From positions 15,243,001 to 15,307,000 of the forward strand of contig OZ059895.1 of NCBI GenBank assembly GCA_964057225.1: 64,000 bases of DNA. The letters run 5' to 3'. The notes under the pieces were generated by a model that saw nothing but the letters and a program-made list of their open reading frames with translations, ran no database searches and was not told where the DNA came from. Source of the stretch: Auanema rhodensis (lineage: Eukaryota; Nematoda; Chromadorea; Rhabditida; Rhabditidae). A program made the translations under genes and the position numbers. Positions 1 through 10,769 of the stretch are shown in pieces. The stretch's first letter is position 1; each line of letters starts with the position of its first letter.

Positions 1-830
1 AATAACTTCCTTTGACAATTTTTGTAAATTTCTATTGAATTATAAATATACACCTTTATTTCTGTGCTATTCTATATTTTGATTTTTCAAATTGAAAAAC
101 AATAACATTATATGATTGTATAAAGGACAACCTAACCCCCCCCCCCCTGTCGCAATTGTTGATATAGTAGCAAAATCCTTCAGTTGCCCTTTGGCAATAT
201 TCAAGATTGTTATCTGATGGATGATACATGTATGTTGATTTTAATGGCACACTTATCGTTATCTATAATTTTTACTGTTGAAACTTATAATTCCCAGTAG
301 TATTTAAGTTTTCATTCGTTGGCATTGAGATCAATTTTTTCCCAAAATTCCATACAAAATCTGCTGTCCAGTTGTAGGTCAGTAATCGTTCTTTGTGTGA
401 AATACCGTTGATTTTCTTTTCTCTGTATGTTATCAATTCTCTCTGTTTTCTTTTATTCGTTGTTCTGCTGTGCAGTAATTGAAGAAAGTTTCCCAAGTCA
501 TTCTAACAATTCACTGTTTGGACGCCGGTCTTGCCTATCCTTCCTTTTTGTTCGACATTAAGAGGATATTCTCTTGATATTTTCATTCTACTTGTTACAT
601 AAATATTGTTTTTAGTTAATAATTATATATATATAGCAACTGTATATTAAAGTTATGTCGTATTACTTGATTTTTGGTGATATAATTAGTTATTCTTTGA
701 TCTCTGACTTCCTACTCCGCCCTTCCGTGAATCTTGGGGTCATGTAGGCAAACCTTCACTTAGATTACTATCCTCAATCTCAATCTCAACCTTACTATCT
801 TCAATTAGTTGTTGCTCATTTTTTTTTTTT
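1..830. other. AT-rich intergenic/upstream region
   Basis: There is no supportable gene here. Short minus-strand open frames at 56-250 and 272-496 show no recognisable domain and no convincing splice structure, although they could be the 3' part of a gene read leftwards. A homopolymer C run lies at about 136-147. The last 100 bases, which include a CT-rich stretch, are presumably the promoter of the serine hydroxymethyltransferase gene. Confidence 0.5.
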
Positions 831-835
831 TACAG
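819..835 (+). promoter_or_regulatory. Probable trans-splice (or 5'UTR) acceptor before SHMT
   Basis: A run of T ending in TTTACAG lies 15 bases upstream of the SHMT start codon, and no coding exon precedes it. This is the usual arrangement of a nematode spliced-leader acceptor. A cis-spliced non-coding first exon cannot be excluded. Confidence 0.6.
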
Positions 836-850
836 AATCTCACCTACATC

Positions 851-2832
851 ATGTCGGAGTCTGTACACACCCCATTGGTCCCTGTTCAACGTACTACCTA
901 CAAAGGTCAGAATATGTTGAAGGATCATATATCCGTTGTTGATGAAGAAGCTTACAATATCATGAAGGATGTTAGTGTTTTTTTCCAAATTTCAAGTAAA
1001 AAATTTATCTTTTCTATAGGAGAAGACTCGCCAGAAGCGTGGTCTTGAACTTATTGCTTCCGAAAACTTCACTACCAAAGCTGTAATGGATGCTCTTGGA
1101 TCCAGCATGTGCAACAAGTATTCCGAGGGATACCCTGGCGCTCGTTACTATGGTGGTAATGAATACATTGACAAGATGGAGCTTCTCTGCCAAAAAAGAG
1201 CTCTTGAGGTGCAGTCAACTTTTTAAAATGTCTATAATAACTTCAGTTTGTAGGTGTTCGGATTAGATTCCGAGAAGTGGGCCTGTAACGTACAATCTCT
1301 TTCTGGAACTCCAGCTAACTTCGCAGTCTACACTGCTGTTGTTGAGCCTCATGGCCGCATTATGGGTCTTGATCTCCCAGATGGTGGTCACTTATCTCAC
1401 GGGTACGGCTAAATTAGGTTGATGAATTGTTTTTAATAAACTGCTATTCAGATTCTTCACCCCTGCTCGTAAGGTCTCTGCCACCTCCATCTTCTTCGAG
1501 TCTATGCCATACAAGGTTGATCCCAAAACTGGTTTGATCGATTATGACAAGATGGAGCAGAATGCTATGCTCTTCCGCCCCAAGATTATCGTCGCTGGTA
1601 TTTCTTGCTATGCCAGACATTTGGATTATGCTCGTTTCCGTAAAATTGCCGATAAGGTAGTCAATTTCTCGGAACAATGATTACTAAATGTTTTGTTTCA
1701 GTGTGGTGCTTATCTCATGGCTGATATGGCTCATATCTCTGGTCTTGTTGCTGCCGGACTTATTCCTTCTCCCTTCGAATATGCCGATATTGTAACTACT
1801 ACTACCCATAAGTCTCTTCGCGGACCAAGAGGAGCTCTTATTTTCTACAGAAAAGGTATGGACACACTATTCAATTTTCGAAATAAATTATTAGTTTGTA
1901 GGAGTCCGCTCTGTCAACGCTAAAGGAGACAAGATCATGTATGATTTTGCTGATAAGATCAACACCGCTGTATTCCCAGGACTTCAAGGAGGGCCCCACA
2001 ACCACACCATCACTGGTAATGTTCGATATTTCTTTCCATCTTATCATTTTATCGGTTCAGGTATTGCCGTTGCTTTAAAACAATGTCTTACTGAAGATTT
2101 TGTTCAATATGGCAAACAAGTTATCAAAAATGCCGATGCTCTTGCCAAGAAACTAGTTTCTTTGGGATACACCTTGGCTACTGGTGAGTCATAAAAGACG
2201 CTCGATAGTGCGATGAACTAAAAAAGGAAAAAAAATTCTCTATCAATGATATTTGCAATTTGTTGCAAAAATGTTGACATGATTGATGTCGTTAGTTTTT
2301 TTTATTTAGGCGGTACCGAAAATCATTTGCTTTTGGTTGATCTTCGTCCTAAGGGACTTGAAGGAGCTAAGGCTGAACATGTTTTGGATTTGGCACATAT
2401 TGCTTGTAATAAGAACACCTGTCCAGGAGATGTCTCAGCTCTCAGACCAGGAGGTGTGATAGTTTTCAGTCCTATCTTAAAATTTTTCATACCTAGGAGT
2501 TCGTCTCGGTTCCCCTGCCCTCACTTCTCGTGGATTCAAGGAGGCAGATTTCGAGAAAGTCGCAGAGCTTATCGATGAAGGTAGATTATGAAAACAGCTG
2601 ATAAAAACTTTTTATTTAGCTCTGAAAATTGCACTTAAGTACAATCCACAAGCGGGTAAAACAATCAAGGACTTCAAGGCTTTCACTGAAGTTAACGAGG
2701 ACTTCAAGAAAGAAATTAAGGCTTTAGCTGAGGTAATTGTTTGTTATGATTCCTCCTTTATAAATAAATTCTTTTCAGAGAGTTGAGGCTTTCTCTACCA
2801 AGTTCGAAATTCCAGGAAACGAAGAGATCTAA
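851..2832 (+). CDS. mel-32: Serine hydroxymethyltransferase (glycine hydroxymethyltransferase)
   Basis: This PLP enzyme interconverts serine and glycine with tetrahydrofolate and feeds one-carbon units into nucleotide and methyl metabolism. I read eleven exons: 851-970, 1020-1208, 1254-1402, 1452-1656, 1702-1855, 1902-2015, 2061-2183, 2310-2453, 2497-2580, 2620-2732 and 2779-2832. Together they give 482 residues with every phase consistent, the usual length of a cytosolic SHMT. Family landmarks are the [12 protein letters not shown] segment and the PLP-lysine motif [12 protein letters not shown], with the Schiff-base lysine near residue 258. No mitochondrial presequence is visible at the chosen start. 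The gene is compact, with introns of about 40-125 bp, and AATAAA occurs at about 2940. The symbol is that of the single C. elegans SHMT gene and is given by family identity only. Confidence 0.96.
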
Positions 2833-3296
2833 ATTATATTGAGAATTATTATTTTTCTAAATTGTTTTGCATTTTTTCAAATGGCATGTATGTAATGACG
2901 GGAATTTACCACAGAAATTGTAATTATACTTTGTTTTCAAATAAATATATCTAATTCACTTATCTGTTATATGAACTGACAAAAGAAACCTATAAATCAA
3001 CTGAAAATGCCCTCCGACCATTCGCTACACATTTTTTTTCAAATCTTCGTGGGATGCGCTCTGTTCAAAAAAAACGCGACGCGTCAGTGCGCACGCTGGG
3101 CATTACGTGGCGCGCATTATCACTTCTCTCCCGCCTTGAGTACGGCAGGGAGTTTCGTATCGTTCTTTTCTTTATATCATTCTATATATTAGTTTTTTTT
3201 AATGTTTTATATTTTATTTAAAAATATTGTCGAAAATTTAATTAAATAGTTTAGATATTTGCATATAAAAATAATTTATTTATAGAGAACTGTACA
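2833..3296. promoter_or_regulatory. 3'UTR of SHMT and GC-rich promoter of the SR-protein gene
   Basis: AATAAA near 2940-2945 is the likely SHMT poly(A) signal. At 3045-3120 an otherwise AT-rich stretch turns CpG-rich and contains ACGCGACGCGT, GTGCGCACG and TGGCGCGC. It lies about 180-250 bp upstream of the next start codon. A similar CGCGACGCG motif occurs upstream of the trypsin-fold gene at 16.5 kb. I infer a promoter module. Confidence 0.5.
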
Positions 3297-4217
3297 ATGC
3301 CTCCAAGTAACCCAAGAATCTTTGTGGGCAATTTGCCCTCTGATGTCAAGGAGCGTGATGTCACTGAAATATTTACCAAATATGGAAAAATCAGATTCTG
3401 CGATATCAAAGGAGGCCGTGGACCACTCTACGCATTCGTTGAATTCGAAGATATTAGGTACGATTTTTAGGCCCATCGAATTTTTCATTAATGACGTTTC
3501 AGAGACGCGGAGGACGCCGTTAGAGGACGCGATGGCTACGACTTTGATGGCAATCGATTGAGAGTGGAATTCACTCGTGCTAGTGGGCCACGAGGTGGGG
3601 ATCGTGGAGGAAGATTCGGAGACCGCAGAGGTGGTGGCAGCGGTAACTACGGAGATCGCTTCGGAGGAGGAGGAGGAGCTGGTGGACGAAGAGGTTCCCG
3701 CAGAACCAATTATCGTGTTGTTATCAGCGGCTTGCCAGCAAGCGGGTCTTGGCAAGATCTTAAGGTATATAAAATAATGCTCAACGTTATCTAAGTTAAA
3801 TTTCAGGACCACATGAGAGATGCTGGAGATGTATGCTACGCTGATGTTTACAAGGATGGAAGTGGAGTTGTTGAATATGTGCGCTACGAAGACATGAAGT
3901 ACGCTTTGAAAAAGCTTGATGATACTAAGTTCAGATCGCACGAGGTTTGCTTCCGCAGATCAGCGGCTAATTAAATATTGGACTCGTTTCAGGGCGATAC
4001 TTCTTACATAACTGTCAAAGAGGACTCAGCAAGCAGCGGTGGAGGACGTCGTTCATCTCGCAGTCGTTCACGCTCTCGCTCACGTTCAGCTGAACGTAGA
4101 AATTCCCCTAAGTACAGTCCTAGGCGATCAAAGAGTCGCTCTGTAAGTCGTTCTCGTTCACATTCTCGCTCACGTTCTCGTTCTCAATCCCGTTCTCGTT
4201 CCCGTTCTCGCTCTTAA
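3297..4217 (+). CDS. rsp-3: SR splicing factor, SRSF1/SF2-ASF (RSP-3) type
   Basis: This is a nuclear splicing factor that binds exonic enhancers and recruits the spliceosome. Exons are 3297-3457, 3503-3764, 3807-3944 and 3993-4217, giving 261 residues against about 250-260 for the family. In order: an N-terminal RRM from about residue 8 with RIFVGNLP and a [11 protein letters not shown]1; a glycine/arginine-rich linker; and a second pseudo-RRM carrying SWQDLKD (about residues 136-142), which is diagnostic for the SF2/ASF class. The C-terminal tail from about residue 195 is made of RS dipeptides. AATAAA at 4319-4324 is the likely poly(A) signal. A 221-codon minus-strand open frame over this gene is a shadow of the RGG/RS-biased composition. 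Confidence 0.96.
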
Positions 4218-4416
4218 ATGTGTTTCTATTACATTATTATTCTATCGTTAAGTTGATACTGATATGTAAGCTTTGATTATCTTTATCCAATTGTCGCCAA
4301 ATTACTTTGTTCGGTGTGAATAAAAGTTATTATTTCAGCGCCAGTAGGAGGGAGCGCGATAACTAAATAACTGGGAGAACAGTAGTATTAGGAGGGAACT
4401 TTGGAAACTACGCAGC

Positions 4417-4746
4417 ATGTCTGTTCGTGGTATGGAATCTGAAAAATGGGAATCAAATTTTGGAGGATTGAATGAGCTTTTTTTTTGGATAGGAATGAAA
4501 ACCCTCCCCCCTCTAAAGGATTTCAGGTCGGATTATCGTGAGGCAGCCGAATCCAGGTAATATATGCGTCAGGTAGGTATTTTGAGTTTTACATCGCCCA
4601 TCCGATGCTGTCCTCGACTTCAATAAAAGTTTCAAAGTTCCTTGTACTTTGTTAATGATGATCTCATGCATCCGATTTGGTGGGAACAGGTAAGATAGCT
4701 CATCATTCCATCCATAATTCGTTCGCAGGGGTTGGCTGGGAAATAA
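4417..4746 (+). CDS. Weak candidate small gene, unknown
   Basis: A start at 4417 opens a frame that can be spliced as 4417-4556, 4638-4689 and 4729-4746, with GT-AG borders and matching phases, to give 69 residues ending GLAGK. The middle exon contains NDDLMHPIWWEQ. I recognise no family. The spliceability may be chance in a 2.9-kb non-coding stretch, so this is recorded only as something to test against RNA data. Confidence 0.18.
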
Positions 4747-5467
4747 TATGATTAGCTCAAGGGGACCACAGTTCGGTGCTTATTCGGATACTAAATGGCG
4801 CTTTGTGGACATGATTGTTCTTAAAAAATGTGGTTTTCAAATCTGTTGCAATTTGGAAGATCAAGTTGAAAATGGAGTCAAACATGGTGAAAGAAGCGTG
4901 CAATTAGGACCGATTCAAACAGTGAAACAATGAAATCAGAATACACGTAAAGTCGAAAAATAGCGTAATTAGTTTCCGGTACAGAGCAAGTAGTAAGGCA
5001 GGTCCAGCCTTTTACAAGCTTCCGCAGTTCATTGAATTATTTTATGTACACCTACGCTGAATAGGTTTATTCAATTCCGTCATATTGCGATTCGGCTTTG
5101 TAGAGACTTGTGGTTACTGCAGCTTTCTACATTGATTATTACTTTTTTCTTATTTTAAATGAATATTTTTGTTCTTACTTTTCTAATTATCAAAAGAAAT
5201 AGACATTTAATCTACGAAGATTTCAGTTAGTTTTTGTAAACTAACTAGAAGCTTGTCGTCGTAAAATTGAGAATTATTATGTCCACAGGTAACGTTATAG
5301 CTCAAGTTTGTTACTTAAGCTACAGAAAACTAACTAAATGTTCTTCCGGTTGATATAACAAACAACAATGATTAGAAGTCTATACTTTATAATCACAACA
5401 TTCATTTGTCTTCTTTGAATCTTCTGTGGGGTGAATGCTTTTGCTCATTCTTGTACTACTGCAGCCA
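4747..5467. other. Intergenic stretch, nothing recognised
   Basis: Only short chance frames (for example 4748-4933) are present. No domain, RNA gene or repeat was recognised. Confidence 0.4.
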
Positions 5468-5667
5468 ATGTCTTACTGGAAATCCTTGTACTCGACGAAA
5501 ACTGCCCGACAACCTACAGGACGCGGAACAACACGTCAAGAAAATGACGAAAAGCCTGAAGCCATGATAGGTAATATAAGAATTTGTTTATTGTCTCGGT
5601 TACGAAATGATTGATGACATTCTATTTTTGGTTGACGACCTTCATAGGCTGTGACCCAAAAGCATAG
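5468..5667 (+). CDS. Candidate small two-exon gene, unknown
   Basis: An acceptor-like site (TACTGCAG) lies three bases before an ATG that opens exon 5468-5570. That exon ends ATAG and is followed by a good donor (GTAATATAAG). It joins in phase to 5648-5667 and gives 40 residues, starting MSYWKSLYSTKTARQ and ending GCDPKA. The basic, hydroxylated N-terminus could be a mitochondrial-type presequence, but nothing identifies a family. It could also be the first exon of a longer gene. Confidence 0.28.
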
Positions 5668-7158
5668 TTGAAACTTTGACTGAATAATCTAGTTCATGAG
5701 CTTTCCCCTTTTTAAGCCGTTTCCTATAAATGATGTTTAACGAAGCAGTTGAACTTGTCTGGAAGAGTCATAAAAATAAAAAGCAAGCACAAAAAAGAGG
5801 TTGAAACTCGAAAGTTCGACGGAAATTGAGAAACCATCATTCTCACATATTTGCACTACAACGAACTTCTGTCTGAGCAGAAAATTGCTGAGCTTTAATT
5901 CAGCAACATTTCGCTTGTTTTATTATGTTTTCATGGTATTAAAAGAGAAATAAAATCTCTTCCAACATACATCTTTAGCACTCAGCACTCTTTTCACAAC
6001 AGTTCTCTTATTTCTATTATCGCTCTTAATTTTATTATTATTCTCTTGTTGAGCTTCTCCTGAACTAATGCTTCATTTGAAAAAAAAGCAAATTAGAGAG
6101 AGAAAGAGAGAGAGAGGGGAGAAAAAGAAAAGAGAATGAGAGAGAATGAAGAGGGATGTTAGGGGACGAAGCTAAAAAGAAATGAGTGAGAGATTGAGAG
6201 CCTGCTGTTTTAACGTTTAGTCTTTCTTTAAGTAGAACAGAGAATGACGAATGAGAAGTAAAGCGGGTTAAACGATTGTTGAGAGGCAGAGAAGGAATCA
6301 AATAGAGTTTCTTAGAAGGCTACTGGGAAGAGATTTAAGAAATTAAAGTCTGCTCACGCGGAGCCCCCATTGAGACGAGATTTGGAGCTTGCGGCGGAGC
6401 AACACTTGATTTAAATATCAGAAAAATTGAGTTCAATGGCAGCTGACTAATTCCAGTCATCCATCTCGCAATGTCTTTGTTTTGCCACGACATTTTCTCC
6501 TCGAAAAATATGGCTGGATTGTCTAGATATCAGCTGGAAATATCTGAAAAATAGAAGCTTATCAAAGGCGAGCCAAAAGAATGGCTTCAAGAAAAATTTC
6601 AGAACGAAACATAAAATTGAGAATTGAACGTGAACGTTCTCTGATGCTGATGCAACGTCAATGTCTGAGATCTTCGTTGTGTAAGCTGAGCAGTCGCCGT
6701 CACGTCTCCAGAAGTCTTGATGCGTATCATTCGGGGCTGCTCTCTAAATGCATGAAAGCTTTACTGCTCTACTATCTCAAGCTCCTCTATCTAGCGCTAT
6801 CTGTCTCTATTCTTGTGTTGATGGATGTTGGTATTCCCTTGCTCTGTCATGCCCCTACATGCACCACGCCACGCACATACACAGACACATACACACAACC
6901 GAGGGCCAGATCTTCACAGCATCATCGTTTCATCTCGACTGCTCCTCCCACTTCTACTTCTTTGCAACTACCAGGCATCGAATCATCAACCCGTCTTCCG
7001 GTTCACGTTCCTGCTCAGCTGAGCTTTTGTGCTCCTCCTTCACCTCCCAGTCATATCATTCCAGCTGACGCAGCACTAGCAGGCGACAGCTTACATCTCG
7101 CTCAAAAGCCGGATAACTAATCTGTGTCGTGCACTCAAGACAGTGATCGACTTGTGTC
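5668..7158. other. Intergenic region upstream of the MSP-domain gene
   Basis: A GA-rich low-complexity tract lies at about 6092-6165. From about 6580 base composition becomes less AT-rich and includes a short CA-rich run (6868-6900). Open frames here (for example 6581-7120) have low-complexity Ser/His/Thr content and no domain, so I read this as the leader and promoter of the following gene. AATAAA strings do not clearly assign a 3' end. Confidence 0.4.
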
Positions 7159-8279
7159 ATGCAGCCCTCCAACTCCAAATTCTCATTGGTCCGCGTGGAG
7201 TCCTATCGCAATGGCTCTTCCCAGATGCAGCCACAACAGCTACATCCCACAAGTAGCCGGGTATCGAGATCATTCAGTGAGTGAACTAGTAGTTTATTTT
7301 TTCATTTTCTTCTGCCTCTCTGTTTTCCATTTTTTTGGCTATTTTTTCGTCATCTTATGGCCAAATTTGCAAAGGCGTGTGGTGGTCCACCACGAAACCG
7401 CTTCTTCAGCTCTGCCTTAGCCGTTGAATGGTAGTGAGGCCAATGTCCGCATATTTGGGCTTCATATTCACATATCCTTTATTCTATCCACTTCCTCCTT
7501 AGTAAACATTACGTATAGTTATTATTTTGTTTGAATGCTCCCGCCAACACTTTTTTTGTGAAAATTCTCTGCTATGAGCCAATTTTTCATATTTTGTTTC
7601 CTTTCTTTTTTCCAGAAGAATTCAACTTATATTTTGACATGTGCTTGCTTGTCGAAAGAATATTTTGTTTTATAAAAGCATGTTTCTTCCGACTTTTCAA
7701 TGCTCGAAAGATAAATACATCGTCTAATCTTTTTCAGTCAGATTTTCCTAGTATCACAGTTTTGAAATGTGATGTTTCAAGTAAATAACCCAGAATGTAT
7801 TGTGCTCTTGTTCTTCATGAAGTTTAAACAGTTAAGCCATTAGCAGTGGCCAGTTTTAAGTGTACTTGGATCACACACCCAAATTTTCAACCAAACACAC
7901 ATAGGCACAGAACACATGCACACACAGATATACACAGCTATCTCTCACTGCCTCCTGTTTTACCTCCCTCTCAATGAAATAAGCTCAATTTTGGACAGAA
8001 AATTGAAGAAAATTACATATGAAATTTCAATTTTTTTAGCCCAAGTATGCATATGTGTCGGCCCTATTCTCGTATGAAGTGTATTTATTTTGCTCATTTT
8101 TCAGCTATTGCCCTATCAGATATGGAGCAGCTTATACGAACCTCAAGATCTGGCCGTGCTACATCAAGGTAATTTAATTTTTCTCTTCATACTCATTATA
8201 TACAATCTTTATCACTTTTATGCATGATATTTCTATATCTCTATTGTGTCATCAAAAAAATGATAAGTGTAAGTATCTA

Positions 8280-8332
<53 letters not shown>

Positions 8333-9202
8333 CTCTTTCTCTCGCTATTTGTGTTTACATATAAATTTACATAATAATCTTCAATTTTCAGGCCAATACG
8401 AGCTCCTGGTTGTCAGTGTAGCTGTCATTTACTGAACGATGTGACGATTTCTCCAAGGCATGCCGTCTTCACTCCCCAGGGAGGCATATCTACCCATAAT
8501 CTGAGCAATACGAGCAAAAGTTCGATTTTTCTTTCTTCTTAAATAGTTTTTTTTATTCTTTGAAGTTTTGACAAATATATAAAACTATATATATATATAT
8601 ATAGTCTAAGGAGTTGATGACAAATATTAATTTTCGATAAAAGAAATGCCACAAAGAAAGTAAATTATTGTCATTTTATGTCACAGTACTGACTACGTTT
8701 AATTAAGCTAAAGTACATAAAATTGTTAAATGATCCTATAAAGTTCAAATTAAGATTAAAACTTCTTTTTTTCTAGCTGCACTAGCCGTAAAAATAACCT
8801 GCTCAGACAATGCACTATATCGAGTTAGTCCAGTGTTCGCTGTTTTAGAGCCTGGCCGTTGTATACCATTGAATGTAAGCAATAAACACCAATTTTTCTT
8901 ACCTATTTTGCACACAAAGAAGCAAATTTAATTAGTCATTAGCTTATTATTCACTTTATAAACTGCCTTCTAGATTGGACGTTTAGAAGGGCCGGTGAAA
9001 AAGGATAGATTGTGCATATTACTGGTGGAACATGACGGAAAATCATCTGCCAAAGATACATTTAAGGTTCATCATTATCACTTTTATCTCATGTCATGAT
9101 ATTTTGAATGAAAAACAAAAAGAAATAATACATAATTATTTTCAGAAAACTGGACTACAGCCCACAAACATATGTGTGCCGTTATTAGTAGCAGATGAAT
9201 GA
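7159..9202 (+). CDS. MSP-domain protein (sperm-specific SSP-like) with N-terminal extension
   Basis: Exons are 7159-7276, 8105-8168, 8392-8519, 8777-8874, 8974-9066 and 9146-9202, giving 185 residues with consistent phases. The C-terminal ~105 residues form an immunoglobulin-like MSP domain: ISPRHAVFTPQGG, VKITCSDNALYRVSPVF and a RLEGPVKKDRLCILLVEH strand resemble the short nematode SSP/MSP-domain proteins. These act in or regulate the sperm MSP cytoskeleton. The first ~85 residues are Ser/Arg/Gln-rich and probably disordered. The first intron is long (828 bp), and the second contains a (CT)n run. The start at 7159 is the first in-frame ATG after a stop at 7148; another start or more 5' exons is possible. 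Confidence 0.72.
8279..8345. repeat. (CT)n microsatellite
   Basis: About 65 bases of almost uninterrupted CT dinucleotide lie inside intron 2 of the MSP-domain gene. Confidence 0.9.
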
Positions 9203-10769
9203 TGATTATATGTAAAATTGCATTTCTAAAAGAGAAAACATTTCCGAAACAAATCACCTGAGAAGAGCTTTATTTTTGTTATCCAATTCTCACATATTAC
9301 TACCTTTTCTTATTTTTGTCGTCTGAAAGAGTATATATATATAAATATATAAATATATAAATATATATATATATACATGAATATATTTTTCTAAAACAAA
9401 ATAAAAATAAAAATAATTTCGTATACAACCGCTTTAATTGAACTTTAAATGAAAAATGAGTTATCATGATGTTTGGCGTACGTGAAAATTTGAACTGTGT
9501 TGTCGTCGTGATCATTTCATTTACAACGGAAATGAAAAAGTTCCTTGTTCATTACTTAAAAGATCAATTTGAAAATAAAAGAAAAAATATCTCCGTGATT
9601 TTGTCAGTTTATTCTCTGTCTTTTGTTCTGTCATTTAACTCACGAAAGATCATTAAGTACATCATGGGGGTAATAGTATATGACAAATAAGATACAAACA
9701 GACAGACAGACACACACACACATCTAATACAGGAAAGAAGCTATAGTTGTCAATTAAAGGTCTGCAAGTCCAAACAAAACAATAATATTAATATCGCATA
9801 ATAAGACTTCTATAATATCATTATTTATATAATAAGTTAGTTCTAGAGAACAACAACAAAAAATAGTAATACAATATTTTAAATTTCTTATATTTGCTAT
9901 ATTTGCTATATTCTGATATCGATTATAGAATATATGTATAGCTCTTCAACGACACACCAGTATTTGTATGAGAAATGAAACGTGGAAAAGGATGACTATT
10001 GCTATAAATGGTCCATGAAAAGGCTTCATCATTTCTTTATCATTACGATAAAAGTAATACTCCTTGTAGTGCTAGTAAAAGTGGGCGAGCCTGAGCATCT
10101 AAGATGAAATGATAAAGAGATTAGTTGACTTGAAATTGTTTTTGTGAACTATTTTAGATCAGTTTTCAATAATTCAATTATATTCTTGTATTACTTTTGG
10201 TTTCCTTTTGTTCAATAAATTTATTTTTACTCCTCTTTTGTGTCGATTCTTCCACAGTTGTATTTCACTATGAAAGAGTGAAAGACAAACATATAATAAT
10301 AATGGTCATGATTCAAATAAACGTTTATTTCATATTTCAGCCTTTATTGATAACTATCATTTTACTTTCATGCTTGTATGCATCATAAAGTAAAGAATTT
10401 AATAGAAATCAAAAAGAGAGAGAGAGAGAAAAAAAGGTGAAAATGAGTGAAAAAACGTCTCCCAACAGTATTACACGTTTATTATTGTTTTTGTGCTTCA
10501 AAATTTCCAGCGAAATTTGCTGCCAGTTGTTGTAATGCATATGGCCATATACTACAAGATTTATTCTACAGCTTAGTTTGTGTATATCCACATACTATTT
10601 GATTTTTTAACTTAGTTTCTCAAATATATGTCTTAAACAGGGTTTATGATCTCTATTCGTTATGAAACAATATTGAAAGTTTTCTCATTTTCAACTGTAT
10701 TTTATTTTTAAAAATTAATTACCATAAATTGAATTTAATTATATATTTTCAGAATATATAAAGTATTGG
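9203..10769. other. AT-rich intergenic region
   Basis: This holds the 3' flank of the MSP-domain gene and the 5' flank of the glycosyltransferase. AT dinucleotide runs lie at 9331-9375, a GACA/CA run at 9700-9722 and a short GA run at 10414-10429. No coding exon or RNA gene was recognised. A TATTTTCAG acceptor at 10744-10752, 17 bases before the next start codon, is a plausible trans-splice site. Confidence 0.5.

Noticed and set aside
3276-3941. 221-codon open frame on the minus strand opposite the SR-protein gene
   Set aside because: Its Ser/Thr runs are the antisense of the Gly/Arg-rich linker. The plus-strand gene is certain and spliced, and the antisense frame crosses introns without any domain.
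4748-4933. 61-codon open frame
   Set aside because: No homology pattern was recognised, and length is within chance for the region.
6581-7120. 179-codon open frame with a hydrophobic stretch
   Set aside because: It crosses a CA-rich simple run, has Ser/Pro/His low-complexity content, matches no family, and overlaps what looks like the leader of the MSP-domain gene.
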